Shown here: positions 16,559 to 24,548 of the stretch, one piece after another
How positions within the stretch are numbered: the first letter of the stretch is position 1
Layout: each line of letters begins with the position of its first letter
Assembly (NCBI GenBank): GCA_964353255.1
Contig: CAYGVJ010000046.1
Location: 1 to 37,909, forward strand
Origin: VFZS01 sp964353255
GTDB lineage: Bacteria; Acidobacteriota; Terriglobia; Bryobacterales; Bryobacteraceae
Direction of reading: 5' to 3'
Length of the DNA stretch: 37,909 nucleotides
The notes under the pieces: model-generated
Databases searched by the model: none
What the model was told of the DNA's origin: nothing
What the model saw: only the letters and a program-made list of their open reading frames with translations
Program-made: the position numbers and the translations under genes

Positions 16559-17197
16559 TTAGAAGCCCCAAGCCTCCAGCTTGATCTGGCTCTTGTCGCC
16601 CAGCGGCTGCATCCAGATCACGCCCCGGCGGATCTCCACAAACGGCCCGCGCGGATTGCGGCGCGCCGTGGCGTTCCAGATCTTCATGAACTGGCCATCC
16701 GCCATGAACGTGTATCCCTTCAGTAAGGTGAACGCCCCCCAAGCCCGATCGGCCAGCGGTTCGTTCTTGCCTAACTCGATGCCCCGCAGACCGGGCGCCA
16801 TGGACTGATCCACCGCCGCCAAAGCCTTGATGTTGAACTCTGCCGGCAGCAGGCCGCTCGCCCCCGCCGGCTGGTATACGATGGTGTACTTGCCCGGCGG
16901 GAAACCCTTGAACTGAAAGCGGCCCTGCTCGTCAGCCACTGCTGAGGGCAGCCTGGCCGGCAGCTTGACCTTGGCGTAGGGGGAGTCCTCGTCCCCCGCC
17001 ACCTCACCGAGGAACAAGCGCGCCTTGGCCATGGGTTTGCCGCTGCGTCCCACGAAAACGCCTTCCGCAGTGGCCGTGGGCGGCGCAGTGACGGCAGCCC
17101 CGGCCTTGGCTTGCGGTTTTGCCTGCGATTTCGGCGGCTGAGCGCTGGCCAGCGACACGGCAGCCGCCAGTAGAACCGGTGTAAGCCTCACCCTCAT
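16559..17197 (-). CDS. Secreted protein with carboxypeptidase-regulatory-like domain
   Basis: A 212-residue protein with a signal peptide (MRVRLTPVLLAAAVSLASA, cut before QPP), a Lys/Pro/Ala-rich linker to ~residue 45, and a beta-sandwich segment of the carboxypeptidase-regulatory type (GVFVGRSGKPMAKARLFLG...DEQGRFQFKGFPPGKYTIVY). The C-terminal ~80 residues include KGYTFMADGQFMKIWN and are not recognised. It is probably periplasmic or cell-surface and may bind other proteins. It is convergent with the membrane-anchored protein gene and downstream of the NHL-repeat gene by about 90 bases. Confidence 0.8.
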   Translation of the reverse strand: MRVRLTPVLLAAAVSLASAQPPKSQAKPQAKAGAAVTAPPTATAEGVFVGRSGKPMAKARLFLGEVAGDEDSPYAKVKLPARLPSAVADEQGRFQFKGFPPGKYTIVYQPAGASGLLPAEFNIKALAAVDQSMAPGLRGIELGKNEPLADRAWGAFTLLKGYTFMADGQFMKIWNATARRNPRGPFVEIRRGVIWMQPLGDKSQIKLEAWGF

Positions 17198-17274
17198 GAT
17201 TCCTCCCTGCCCTTCCCGATCACAGCGGACAGAATCATACCACGTTCGGCAGTAGGCTGGGAGAAACCCAGCAA

Positions 17275-17290
17275 ACAGGCAAGAATGCCT
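17275..17290. repeat. Short palindromic repeat overlapping the NHL gene stop
   Basis: ACAGGCAAGAATGCCT is the reverse complement of the core of the repeat found at 33132, 33191 and 33591. Here it abuts and slightly overlaps the stop codon of the minus-strand NHL-repeat gene, as expected for a short hairpin or REP-like element at a gene end. Confidence 0.7.
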
Positions 17291-18251
17291 ATTCCACGGG
17301 CTTCACCACCCAGCCCGGATACCAGCGGAAAACATTGCCGGTCAGGCTGGCGACGAAGATCTCGCCCGCCGCAGTCACCGTCAGCCAGTGGCCTGGGCTT
17401 TCCATCGAGCCCAGGATCTTGCCGGTCTCCGGGTCGATGCGCATGATGCGCCCCGCCAGGGTGTCGTAGGTCGAGTTCTCGACGTTGTCGCGGTGAGTAA
17501 CAATCCAAAGCTCGTCCTTGGGCGTCATGAAGATCCCCTGGGTGGCCCCCAGGTGAGTCCACTGGCGAATGAACTTCCCTGCCCCGTCGAAGATCTGGAT
17601 GCGGTTGTTCTCCCGGTCGCTGACGTACAGCCGGCCCTTCGAGTCGATCACCACCGCGTGCGGCAGGTTGAACTCGCCCGGCGCGCTGCCCCGCTTGCCC
17701 CACTCGAGCAGGTATTTGCCGTCCCTCGAAAACTTCACGATGCGCGAGTTGCCGTAGCCGTCCGAGACGAAGAAATCCCCGGAGGCGGTGAACGCCACGT
17801 CGGTCGGGCGGTTGAAGCTCTTGGCATCCGCTCCCGCCTGGCCCTTGACGCCCAGCGCCATCAACAGCCGGCCCTCGGGGGTGAACTTCAGGACCTGATG
17901 CGTCCCGGTGTCGGTGGCCCAAAGGTTGCCCTCCCGGTCCATCCGCACGGCGTGGGGGTTGACGAAGACGCCCTTCCCCCAGGAGTAAAGGTACTTGCCT
18001 TTGGCGTCGAAGACGACGACCGGATCCGCCTTCTCGCCGCGTTGCGCCACGTAGACGCGCCCGGAGGCGTCCGTGGCCACCGCTGACACCCGTCCGAACT
18101 TCCATCCCGCCGGCATGGTGTCGGGCTCCTCGCCGAAGCGGATGTTCACGCGGTAGTGAAGCTGGCCGCCCTCGTGGGGATACCAGCCCTGCTGGCCAGA
18201 GCAAGTCATAGCCAGCGAGTATAAACCAACCAACAACATCTTGTGCCGCAT
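17289..18251 (-). CDS. Secreted NHL-repeat beta-propeller protein (peptidylamidoglycolate-lyase-like)
   Basis: A 320-residue protein with an N-terminal signal-like segment (MLLVGLYSLAMTCSG) and a cysteine that could be a lipidation site, though no strict lipobox is seen. The body is a six-bladed NHL propeller. Repeating units include FVNPHAVRMDREGNLWATDTGTHQVLKFTPEG, FNRPTDVAFTASGDFFVSDGYGNSRIVKFS and LPHAVVIDSKGRLYVSDRENNRIQIFD. The family includes peptidyl-alpha-hydroxyglycine lyase-type proteins, but most bacterial members have unknown ligands. GGAGG lies a few bases before the start at 18251. Confidence 0.87.
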   Translation of the reverse strand: MRHKMLLVGLYSLAMTCSGQQGWYPHEGGQLHYRVNIRFGEEPDTMPAGWKFGRVSAVATDASGRVYVAQRGEKADPVVVFDAKGKYLYSWGKGVFVNPHAVRMDREGNLWATDTGTHQVLKFTPEGRLLMALGVKGQAGADAKSFNRPTDVAFTASGDFFVSDGYGNSRIVKFSRDGKYLLEWGKRGSAPGEFNLPHAVVIDSKGRLYVSDRENNRIQIFDGAGKFIRQWTHLGATQGIFMTPKDELWIVTHRDNVENSTYDTLAGRIMRIDPETGKILGSMESPGHWLTVTAAGEIFVASLTGNVFRWYPGWVVKPVE

Positions 18252-18270
18252 CCTTCCTCCTTTGCGCCCG

Positions 18271-20067
18271 TCACCAAGCCAGCGCGTAAGCGTCCGCGCG
18301 CGGGTCCGCGCCCGCGCTCAGCACGCCGGCCTTCGCATCCACCACTATGGCCGCATTAGCGCCCAGCGACCACGGTCCGTACACCAGTACCTTGTGGCCC
18401 CGTTCTCCCAGCGCCTTGCGCACCTCTTCGGGAAACCGTTCCTCCAGGCCCAGGTCGCCCGGGTACATAGTGTGCGGCCAGGGCGAGGCGGGAAAACTCC
18501 GGGTAGTCCACCGTGGCGCTTCGATGGCCTGCTGCACGTTCATCCCGAACTCGACCATGTTCAGGAAAGTCTGGAGCGTCCGCAGGCACTGATCATCGCC
18601 GCCCGGACTGCCCATCACCATCGCGGGAAGGCCGTCTTTCATCACCAGGGTGGACTGCAAAGTGCTCCGCGGTCGCTTGCCCGGCTCCAGCGCGTTGGCG
18701 TGGCCCGCCACCAGCGAGTAGTAGTCGCCCCGGCAATTGAAAATGAGTCCCAGTTCCCCGATCACCACCCCGGTGCCGAAGGCGCTGTGCAAGCTGGGCG
18801 TGAACGAGATCATGTTGCGCTCCTGGTCCACCACGGCGATGTAGCTGGTGTCCCCGTCATGCTCGGCGCCGCCGGCCAGCGTGTAATCGAGTGGGCGTTC
18901 CACCGGCGCAAAGCCGCTCATGAACTTCTCGGCCACGCCCGGGCGGAACTCCAGCGAAGCCTTGGCCGGGTCGATCAGCTTCCGGCGCTCCCCGGCGTAT
19001 TCCTTCGACAACAACCCCTCGAAGGGGATGCGAATGAAATCCATGTCCCCCAGGTACTTGTCCCGATCGGCAAAAGCCAGCTTGGCGGCCTCCACGCTGG
19101 CATGGACATATTCGCCGGAATTGTGCCCCAGCGCTTTCAGGTCGTAGGTCTCCAGTATGTTCAGCAGGAACAGCTCCGCCGGGCCCTGGGTGGCCGAGGC
19201 GTTCTTGTAGACACGGTACCCGCGGTAGTCGATCCAGACCGGCTCCTCCACCTTGGCCGTGTAGGAGGCGAAATCCTCGCAGCGGAACAGGCCTCCGTTA
19301 GCCTCCACGAACCGGGCCATCTCGCGCGCTATGTCGCCCTTATAGAAGCGGTCCCGCGCCGCGCGCAGGGCCTCGCGGCGGCCCCGCGGCGCATTCTCCC
19401 GCTCCGCCTCGACCAGCCTGCGCAGCGTGCGCGCCAGGTCCGGGTTTCGAAAAACCTCCCCGGCTCTGGGCGCGTTCCCGCCCGGGTAGTACAGCCTTAC
19501 CGAGGAGGGGTATTTCCGAAGCTTCTTCGACATGGCGATGGTGTTGGCCAGCCGCTCGCTCAAGGGGAAGCCGTTCTCGGCCATCTCGATGGCCGGGGCC
19601 AGCACCTGGGCGAAGCTCATCGTGCCCCAGCGCTCCAGCAAAATGTACCAGGCGTCCACTACGCCGGGAACCGTGCCTGCCAGCAGCGTGTCGTTAACCG
19701 GGAGCTTCCCCCCCGCGTTCCGCTGGTACCAGTCGATGGTCGCCAGCCGCGGGGCCGTGCCTTCGGCGTTCAGCGAGAAAACCTTCTTGGCGCGGGCGTC
19801 ATGGATCAGAAGCACGGCGTCGCCGCCCACGCCGTTCAAGGCCGCGTCCACCAAGCCGAGCACCGCCTGCCCCGCCACGATGGCGTCGAAAGCGTTGCCG
19901 CCGGCCCGCAGGATGCGCTCGGCAGCCTGGGTGGCTTCCGGCTTCATCGAGGCCACCGCGTGCCGGGTTCCGCGAACTACAGGTCGCATGGTTTGACGCG
20001 ACCGCGTGGTCTGGGCCATCAATGCGGCGCCGATGGCCAGACACGCGGCGAATCTGTAACGTAGCAT
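18271..20067 (-). CDS. ggt: Gamma-glutamyltransferase (glutathione hydrolase)
   Basis: An exported Ntn-hydrolase that cleaves gamma-glutamyl bonds such as those in glutathione. The start at ATG 20067 places a purine-rich GGAGAGAGG just upstream and gives a good signal peptide (MLRYRFAACLAIGAALMA); ATG 20082 is the alternative. The proenzyme is 598 residues. The autocatalytic Thr407 opens the small subunit (GDTSYIAVVD), and GSPGGDDQ carries the glutamyl-carboxylate/oxyanion glycines. Large-subunit motifs ASMKPEATQAA and GGNAFDAIVA match. It lies just downstream of a Gfo/Idh/MocA gene on the same strand. Confidence 0.93.
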   Translation of the reverse strand: MLRYRFAACLAIGAALMAQTTRSRQTMRPVVRGTRHAVASMKPEATQAAERILRAGGNAFDAIVAGQAVLGLVDAALNGVGGDAVLLIHDARAKKVFSLNAEGTAPRLATIDWYQRNAGGKLPVNDTLLAGTVPGVVDAWYILLERWGTMSFAQVLAPAIEMAENGFPLSERLANTIAMSKKLRKYPSSVRLYYPGGNAPRAGEVFRNPDLARTLRRLVEAERENAPRGRREALRAARDRFYKGDIAREMARFVEANGGLFRCEDFASYTAKVEEPVWIDYRGYRVYKNASATQGPAELFLLNILETYDLKALGHNSGEYVHASVEAAKLAFADRDKYLGDMDFIRIPFEGLLSKEYAGERRKLIDPAKASLEFRPGVAEKFMSGFAPVERPLDYTLAGGAEHDGDTSYIAVVDQERNMISFTPSLHSAFGTGVVIGELGLIFNCRGDYYSLVAGHANALEPGKRPRSTLQSTLVMKDGLPAMVMGSPGGDDQCLRTLQTFLNMVEFGMNVQQAIEAPRWTTRSFPASPWPHTMYPGDLGLEERFPEEVRKALGERGHKVLVYGPWSLGANAAIVVDAKAGVLSAGADPRADAYALAW

Positions 20068-20084
20068 GACCTCTCTCCTCATGC

Positions 20085-21200
20085 CTACCCCGCCACTTCC
20101 TCCCAGGTCACGATGCGCCGCTCGTAGATCGCCCGCCTGGCCATGATGACCTGCAACGTTGACCCCAAGGCCGACTCGGCCCCGTTGAGCGGCCGGCGGT
20201 TGTCGTTGCGAATGTCGTCGATGAACGCCGCCATCGCCATGTAGTCGGCGTTCTGGCCGGCGTTGGGAACGTCGAGTTTGACGACGCCGCGCTTCTCACG
20301 AGGCTGCCAGGTGGCCGCCGGCAAGTCGATCGCCCCATCCGAGCCAAACACCCGCTCCTGGATCCCGGTGAAACCTGGCGGATCGAAGTAGTGGTGACTG
20401 AAGTTCACCCGCTGCCCGCCCGGGTACTCGAAGATCAGGTTGTAGTTGTCCATCACCGTGCGGCCCGGCGGGTCGTCGATGAACAGATTGGTTCCCCCGG
20501 AGGCCAGAGCGCGCACCGGATGCGTGCCGATAGCCCAGGTGAACAGGTCCAGAATGTGTATGCCCTGATCGACGACGATGTCGCCGCATTTGGTTCGGTC
20601 GAAATACCAGGGAATGTTGCGGGGCAGGTCGCCGCCGTGGCGGATGCCGTGGCACATCAGCACCTTGCCAATGCCTCCGCCTTGAATGAACTTCTCGGCG
20701 GCGTTCCGGCTAGGATCGTGCCGCAACTGAAAACCCGCCGTAAAGATGCCCTTGGCCTGATTGGCCTGCGCGACCACGGCCCGGCAATCTTCGGCTGTCA
20801 AAGCCAGCGGCTTCTCGGCATAAAGGTGCTTGCCGACTTCCAGGATGGCGAGGTCGAAATCCTTGTGGGTCCAGTCGGGCGTGGCCAGCACGACTGCGTC
20901 AATGTCCTTTTGCTCGTCCAGCATCTTGCGGAAGTCCGCCCAACTGCGGGCCGAGCCGCCGGCCTGAGCCACCGTCGCCGCCGCTTGCTCAACGCGTTCC
21001 GCCACGATATCGCAGACCGCCACCACCCGGACGCCCGGGACCTTGAGCATTTGCCTCAGCAGGTAGGAGCCGCGGTTGCCGGTGCCCACGAAGGCCACCC
21101 GCACCGCATCACTGGGCGCCCACGCGGACAAAATGGCGGGGGCTGCGACCGCCGCCGGGGCCCTCAAGAATGAGCGCCGCGTATATCCCGCGTTCTGCAT
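20085..21200 (-). CDS. Tat-exported Gfo/Idh/MocA family oxidoreductase
   Basis: A 371-residue protein. The N terminus has a Tat signal (TRRSFLRAPAAVAAPAIL). A Rossmann domain follows (VAFVGTGNRG, then VCD) with the family EKP motif (YAEKPLAL), and the C-terminal alpha/beta domain carries GGDLPRNIPWYFDRTKCGDIVVDQGIHILDL with the conserved Asp and His. Members oxidise or reduce sugars, often acting as glycoside-modifying enzymes in the periplasm; the substrate is not readable. A GGAGGA Shine-Dalgarno lies 4 bases before ATG 21200. It is divergent from the NagB-like gene. Confidence 0.92.
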   Translation of the reverse strand: MQNAGYTRRSFLRAPAAVAAPAILSAWAPSDAVRVAFVGTGNRGSYLLRQMLKVPGVRVVAVCDIVAERVEQAAATVAQAGGSARSWADFRKMLDEQKDIDAVVLATPDWTHKDFDLAILEVGKHLYAEKPLALTAEDCRAVVAQANQAKGIFTAGFQLRHDPSRNAAEKFIQGGGIGKVLMCHGIRHGGDLPRNIPWYFDRTKCGDIVVDQGIHILDLFTWAIGTHPVRALASGGTNLFIDDPPGRTVMDNYNLIFEYPGGQRVNFSHHYFDPPGFTGIQERVFGSDGAIDLPAATWQPREKRGVVKLDVPNAGQNADYMAMAAFIDDIRNDNRRPLNGAESALGSTLQVIMARRAIYERRIVTWEEVAG

Positions 21201-21267
21201 AGTCTCCTCCAGAACCGCACGATGTCTCGCCTATGGTATCATTCGCTGCGGTTATTGCGGGGACTCG

Positions 21268-22224
21268 ATGAACATTAACTTGATGAGCACCTTGAAGGGA
21301 TCGCTGCTCGAAGGTTTCTTCCCGGCGGGGTGGGATTTGAACAAGATCGACGCCTGCTGTAGCCAGCCCCCCGAATCGGTCCTGGATCGCCGATCGTGGT
21401 GGCATCCGGATTTCGAGCCGGTTCCCTGCCCCACGCTCGCGGACTTCGACACCAAGCTGGGGCACGAGATCGCCCTGCAAATCCGCCGGACACGGGAAGC
21501 CGGTCGCAAGCTGGCGCTTATTCTGCCGGTCGGCCCCATGGGCATGTACCGCTGGGCCGTGTACTTCCTCAAGCAGTGGGGCGTAAGCTGCGATCACGTC
21601 TACGGCTTCAACATGGACGAGTGGAGCGACGCCGATGGGAACACCTTGCCGTCCGACAACCCCGGGGCCTTCCGGTTTGCAATGGAGGACGCCTTCTATG
21701 GTCCCTTGGGCGAGCTGACGGTCCCGCCCGCGCAGCGGCATTTCGCCACCCGCCAGCTGCTGCCGACCTACCCGGAGCGCATCGCTGCGCTGCGCGCTGA
21801 GGGAGCGGAGCTCGAAGTGATCTTCGGCATCGGCCGGGTCTTCCACATCGCCTTCTGGGAGCCGCACTTTGCCGCGGAATTCTCCACCGACGAGGAGTGG
21901 AAGCGGCAGACCCACCGGCTGGGCGCCAAGCTGCATCCGCTGACCATCGAGCAAAACGCTATCACCAGTTTCAAGAGCCGGACCACGCTGGTTCCCACGC
22001 GCGCCAACACCATCGGCCCCGGGCTGTTCCTGGCCGCAGACCGCATCATTGGTGGGGCGGACGGTACGCTGGGCCGCGGCATGCAATGGCAGGGAATGAG
22101 CCTCTGGGTGACGCTCCGCTACGGCCCCGACCGCTGGGTGCCTTCCAGCTTCATGCCCACATTGCCCGGGCGCCTGTTCTTCCTGGAGGAACTGGCCGGG
22201 CCACTCGTGGCCGAGTGCAATTAA
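21268..22224 (+). CDS. Divergent glucosamine-6-phosphate deaminase (NagB)-like protein
   Basis: The open frame continues upstream, but ATG 21268 is preferred because upstream residues come from the divergent promoter region; it gives 318 residues. The NagB/6-phosphogluconolactonase fold is indicated by FNMDEWSD, HIAFWEP, and the late TIGPGLFLAADRIIGGADG. In NagB the catalytic stretch is DGHIAFNE; here it is VFHIAFWE, so the Asp of the catalytic D-x-H motif is Val while His and Glu are kept. Deaminase activity is therefore uncertain, and a related sugar-phosphate reaction or loss of function is possible. Confidence 0.78.
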   Translation: MNINLMSTLKGSLLEGFFPAGWDLNKIDACCSQPPESVLDRRSWWHPDFEPVPCPTLADFDTKLGHEIALQIRRTREAGRKLALILPVGPMGMYRWAVYFLKQWGVSCDHVYGFNMDEWSDADGNTLPSDNPGAFRFAMEDAFYGPLGELTVPPAQRHFATRQLLPTYPERIAALRAEGAELEVIFGIGRVFHIAFWEPHFAAEFSTDEEWKRQTHRLGAKLHPLTIEQNAITSFKSRTTLVPTRANTIGPGLFLAADRIIGGADGTLGRGMQWQGMSLWVTLRYGPDRWVPSSFMPTLPGRLFFLEELAGPLVAECN

Positions 22225-22281
22225 GCGCGGACTGGCGCTGGGGTCCTGCTCCGCAAGTTCGTTGACAATGGGAACCGGCAT

Positions 22282-22392
22282 GTGGCGTGCGCTTCAGCGC
22301 GCCGCTGCGGGCTTGAGCCCGCAGTTTCCGACCAGTCAGATTCGCTGGACGGCGAACTGAAGTTCGCCGCGGCACGCTGAAGCGTACGCCAC
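22282..22392. repeat. Cloverleaf-like palindromic element
   Basis: The outer arms 22282-22305 and 22369-22392 are 24 bases with two mismatches. Inside are two perfect hairpins, TGCGGGCTTGAGCCCGCA (22306-22323) and GGCGAACTGAAGTTCGCC (22351-22368), and a weak CCAG/CTGG stem between them. The whole 111-base element can fold as a three-armed structure on either strand. It lies between convergent genes. Confidence 0.85.
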
Positions 22393-22393
22393 G

Positions 22394-22642
22394 ATGGCAT
22401 TTTGGCAAGCCACGAGATGTAGAAACTCCAGCGACAGGCCGGGTGCCCCCTCGGCGCCTGTCCCACGAAACAGCAACGTCCCGGTGCTTGCGAAGCAGGA
22501 CGCCAGCACCCCGCCATGCGGCGGCACGGACTGCGCCAGCGGGCCGCCTTTCGGTGGAGGTGGGCAGGCTCTCGTAGGCCGGGCTCGCGCGAGCACGGCT
22601 TGGCAGGGTCGCCAGGCTCACCAGCAGGACCGGGAGGAACAT
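22394..22642 (-). pseudogene. Possible small decayed secreted-protein gene
   Basis: On the minus strand ATG 22642 opens MFLPVLLVSLATLPSRARA, which looks like a signal peptide. About 30 residues in, GC-rich third positions move to another frame (GGPLAQSVPPHGGVLASC...), as expected after a frameshift. Part of the second frame overlaps a repeat module (22417-22470). No homologue is recognised, so this could also be chance open frame in repeat-derived DNA. It would be the last gene after the isomerase-like gene. Confidence 0.25.
22417..22470. repeat. Repeat modules shared with the island at 33191-33610
   Basis: ATGTAGAAACTCCAG (22417-22431) is the exact reverse complement of 33211-33225. It is followed by a GACAGGC...GCCTGTC hairpin (22433-22439 with 22456-22462) ending GCCTGTCCCAC, resembling the REP arms at 33281 and 33522. 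This looks like a partial or diverged copy of the same element. Confidence 0.65.
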
Positions 22643-22658
22643 GATCCGCCGACTCGTC

Positions 22659-23498
22659 CTATCCCCGCAGACGCTCCAGCAGGCCCACGGCCGTCCGGAT
22701 GTCGCGCCAGCGCTGCTGGCGGTCCTCGATCTCCCGCTCGATGTTCAGCGTGCCGCGGTAGCCGATCTCCTTCAACTTGGCGATGAAGCGCTCGATCCCC
22801 ACCGCGCCCTGACCCAGCGGTCGCTCGGTTCCCAGAGCGCCGGGCGTGTCTTTGGGCGGCCAGTCCCCGTCCTTCGAGTGGACTGAGATCACCTGCGGCC
22901 CCAGCACCCCCAGCGCCTCGATGGGATCACCAGTCCCGTAAAGGATCATGTTGGCCGGATCGAAGTTGATGCGCACGTTGGCGCGGTTGACGTCCTGGAG
23001 GAACTTGAGCAGCACCTGTGCCGGTTCCTGGCCGGTCTCCAGCGCGAAGGTCTGGCCGTGCCCGGCGGCGTGGTCGGCCACGCGTCGCACCATGCCGCGC
23101 ACCGCGGCATAATCCGCGTGCGCCGCATCCTCGGGCACGAACCCGATGTGGAGGGCAATGCTGGATACGCCGAGGGCCGCGGCGAAGTCGCTGATCGCGA
23201 GCGTGCGCGCCTCCCGTTCGGCCCGCGTCGCCGGCGGGATGAAGCCTACCGTGCGCTCGACAGTGGGGATGTCCGCGTAGCTTTCGCCCACGAACGCGCC
23301 GAACACGGTGACCAGCGTGAACTGCTCGGCTCCCAGCGCCGCTTTCCAACCCGCCGCCGCGCCTTCCAGCTTCATGTCCCCGGGGATGCCCATCTGACCG
23401 CAGCGTACGCCCAAGCCCTTCAGCTCGCGCAGCGTCTCGACCGGCTCCCCTCCCGCCCAGAACATCACCCCGACTTCCATATCTCTCAGCGGTTGCAT
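22659..23498 (-). CDS. Sugar phosphate isomerase/epimerase family TIM-barrel protein
   Basis: A 279-residue xylose-isomerase-like (AP endonuclease 2 family) TIM barrel. Candidate metal-binding residues are the E of FALETGQ, the D of INFDPAN, the H of VISVHSKDGDW and the E of LNIERE. AGGA lies 6 bases before ATG 23498, and an in-frame ATG six codons later is an alternative. It is the last clear gene of the minus-strand methyl-transfer block, 34 bases after the UroD-type methyltransferase gene. The sugar substrate is unknown. Confidence 0.88.
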   Translation of the reverse strand: MQPLRDMEVGVMFWAGGEPVETLRELKGLGVRCGQMGIPGDMKLEGAAAGWKAALGAEQFTLVTVFGAFVGESYADIPTVERTVGFIPPATRAEREARTLAISDFAAALGVSSIALHIGFVPEDAAHADYAAVRGMVRRVADHAAGHGQTFALETGQEPAQVLLKFLQDVNRANVRINFDPANMILYGTGDPIEALGVLGPQVISVHSKDGDWPPKDTPGALGTERPLGQGAVGIERFIAKLKEIGYRGTLNIEREIEDRQQRWRDIRTAVGLLERLRG

Positions 23499-23531
23499 CG
23501 AATCCTGACTCCTTAAGCGCCCTTCATCCTA

Positions 23532-24548
23532 TCACTGTGCGGCGTGCTCGAACGCGTACTCGCACAGCGCGCGCAGGTTTGCTTCGGGAGTGTCGCGAAC
23601 TACTTCGCAGCCGGCGCCCACGATATAGCGCGCGCGTGCCTGGCGGTGGCATTCGCCGACCGCGGCCCTCACCAGCTCCGGCGTCCCGGCGCGCAGCACC
23701 GCGACGGGGTCGATATTGCCCAGCAGGACCTGCGCCGGCCCCATCTCGCGGCGCGCCTCCCCGAGCGGCGCCATCCAGTCCAGATCGACGATCTCCGCGT
23801 CCAGCCGGCCCATCCACTGAAACAACCGCCGCGTCTTGCCGCAAATGTGCAGCCGCACGCGCGCGCCCACGGCGTGCAGCCCGTCGATCAACTTCCGCTC
23901 GTACGGCCAGACGGACTCCTCGTACAATCGCGGACCCACCAGCGAGGCCGCCGCGTCGCCCACGCCGATGAGGTCCGCGCCCGCTTCCACCTGCGCCCGG
24001 GCAAACGCCAGCTCCATCTCCACGCAGAACTCGAACAGGTCCCGCACGAAGCCGGGGTCGTCGGCGAAATCCAGCATCAGGGTGTTGATGCCGCGCAGGT
24101 CCGCGCCCATGGCGCACGGGCCTTCGATCCAGCCCTCGACCAGCTTCTCCCTCCCCGCGCGGATCTTGAGCAGCGCGACGCCTTTCACCCGATCGAGCAT
24201 CCTGCCCCCACCGCGCGGGTTGGGCAAGCTCAGGCGCCTCAGCGTGCCCTTGTCCGCCAGTAGCGCCTGGCCCTCGACGAGCGCCGGGGGCTGATCATCG
24301 AACCACTCGATCCCCGCCCCCAAATCGGCCGCTTCACGGGCCGGGTCGGAGATGACGGAAACATAGTCGAACCCGAACTTAGCGGCCGTGTGAATCTGCG
24401 CCTCGGCCAGCACGCGGCAGTCCGTGACGTAGTCCCGGTAGCGTACGCCGCACTGGTCCGCGGCGAACATCATGGTGATGGGCATCAGCGGCAGATGGTC
24501 AGGCTGCCGCCCCTCCAGCGCCGCCAGCACCCTCTCGCGGCCCGTCAT
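23532..24548 (-). CDS. UroD-family corrinoid methyltransferase (MtaA/CmuA-like)
   Basis: A 338-residue protein of the uroporphyrinogen decarboxylase superfamily, in the methyltransferase rather than the haem branch. It opens MTGRERVLAALEGRQPDHLP, typical of the group. The zinc ligands of MtaA-type enzymes are present as H-x-C in LHICGKT and a later Cys in GAGCEVVRDTPEANLRAL. Such enzymes carry a methyl group between a corrinoid protein and a zinc-activated thiol. The acceptor here is unknown; coenzyme M is not expected in this lineage. The start overlaps the DUF1638 stop by four bases (ATGA). Confidence 0.9.
   Translation of the reverse strand: MTGRERVLAALEGRQPDHLPLMPITMMFAADQCGVRYRDYVTDCRVLAEAQIHTAAKFGFDYVSVISDPAREAADLGAGIEWFDDQPPALVEGQALLADKGTLRRLSLPNPRGGGRMLDRVKGVALLKIRAGREKLVEGWIEGPCAMGADLRGINTLMLDFADDPGFVRDLFEFCVEMELAFARAQVEAGADLIGVGDAAASLVGPRLYEESVWPYERKLIDGLHAVGARVRLHICGKTRRLFQWMGRLDAEIVDLDWMAPLGEARREMGPAQVLLGNIDPVAVLRAGTPELVRAAVGECHRQARARYIVGAGCEVVRDTPEANLRALCEYAFEHAAQ

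Noticed and set aside
18241..20064. 607-residue plus-strand open frame
   Set aside because: Antisense shadow of gamma-glutamyltransferase; low-complexity composition without motifs.
22282..22392. tRNA gene, because of the cloverleaf shape
   Set aside because: Stem lengths (24-base outer arm) and loops do not fit tRNA, and there is no TTC-type T-loop or anticodon arm.
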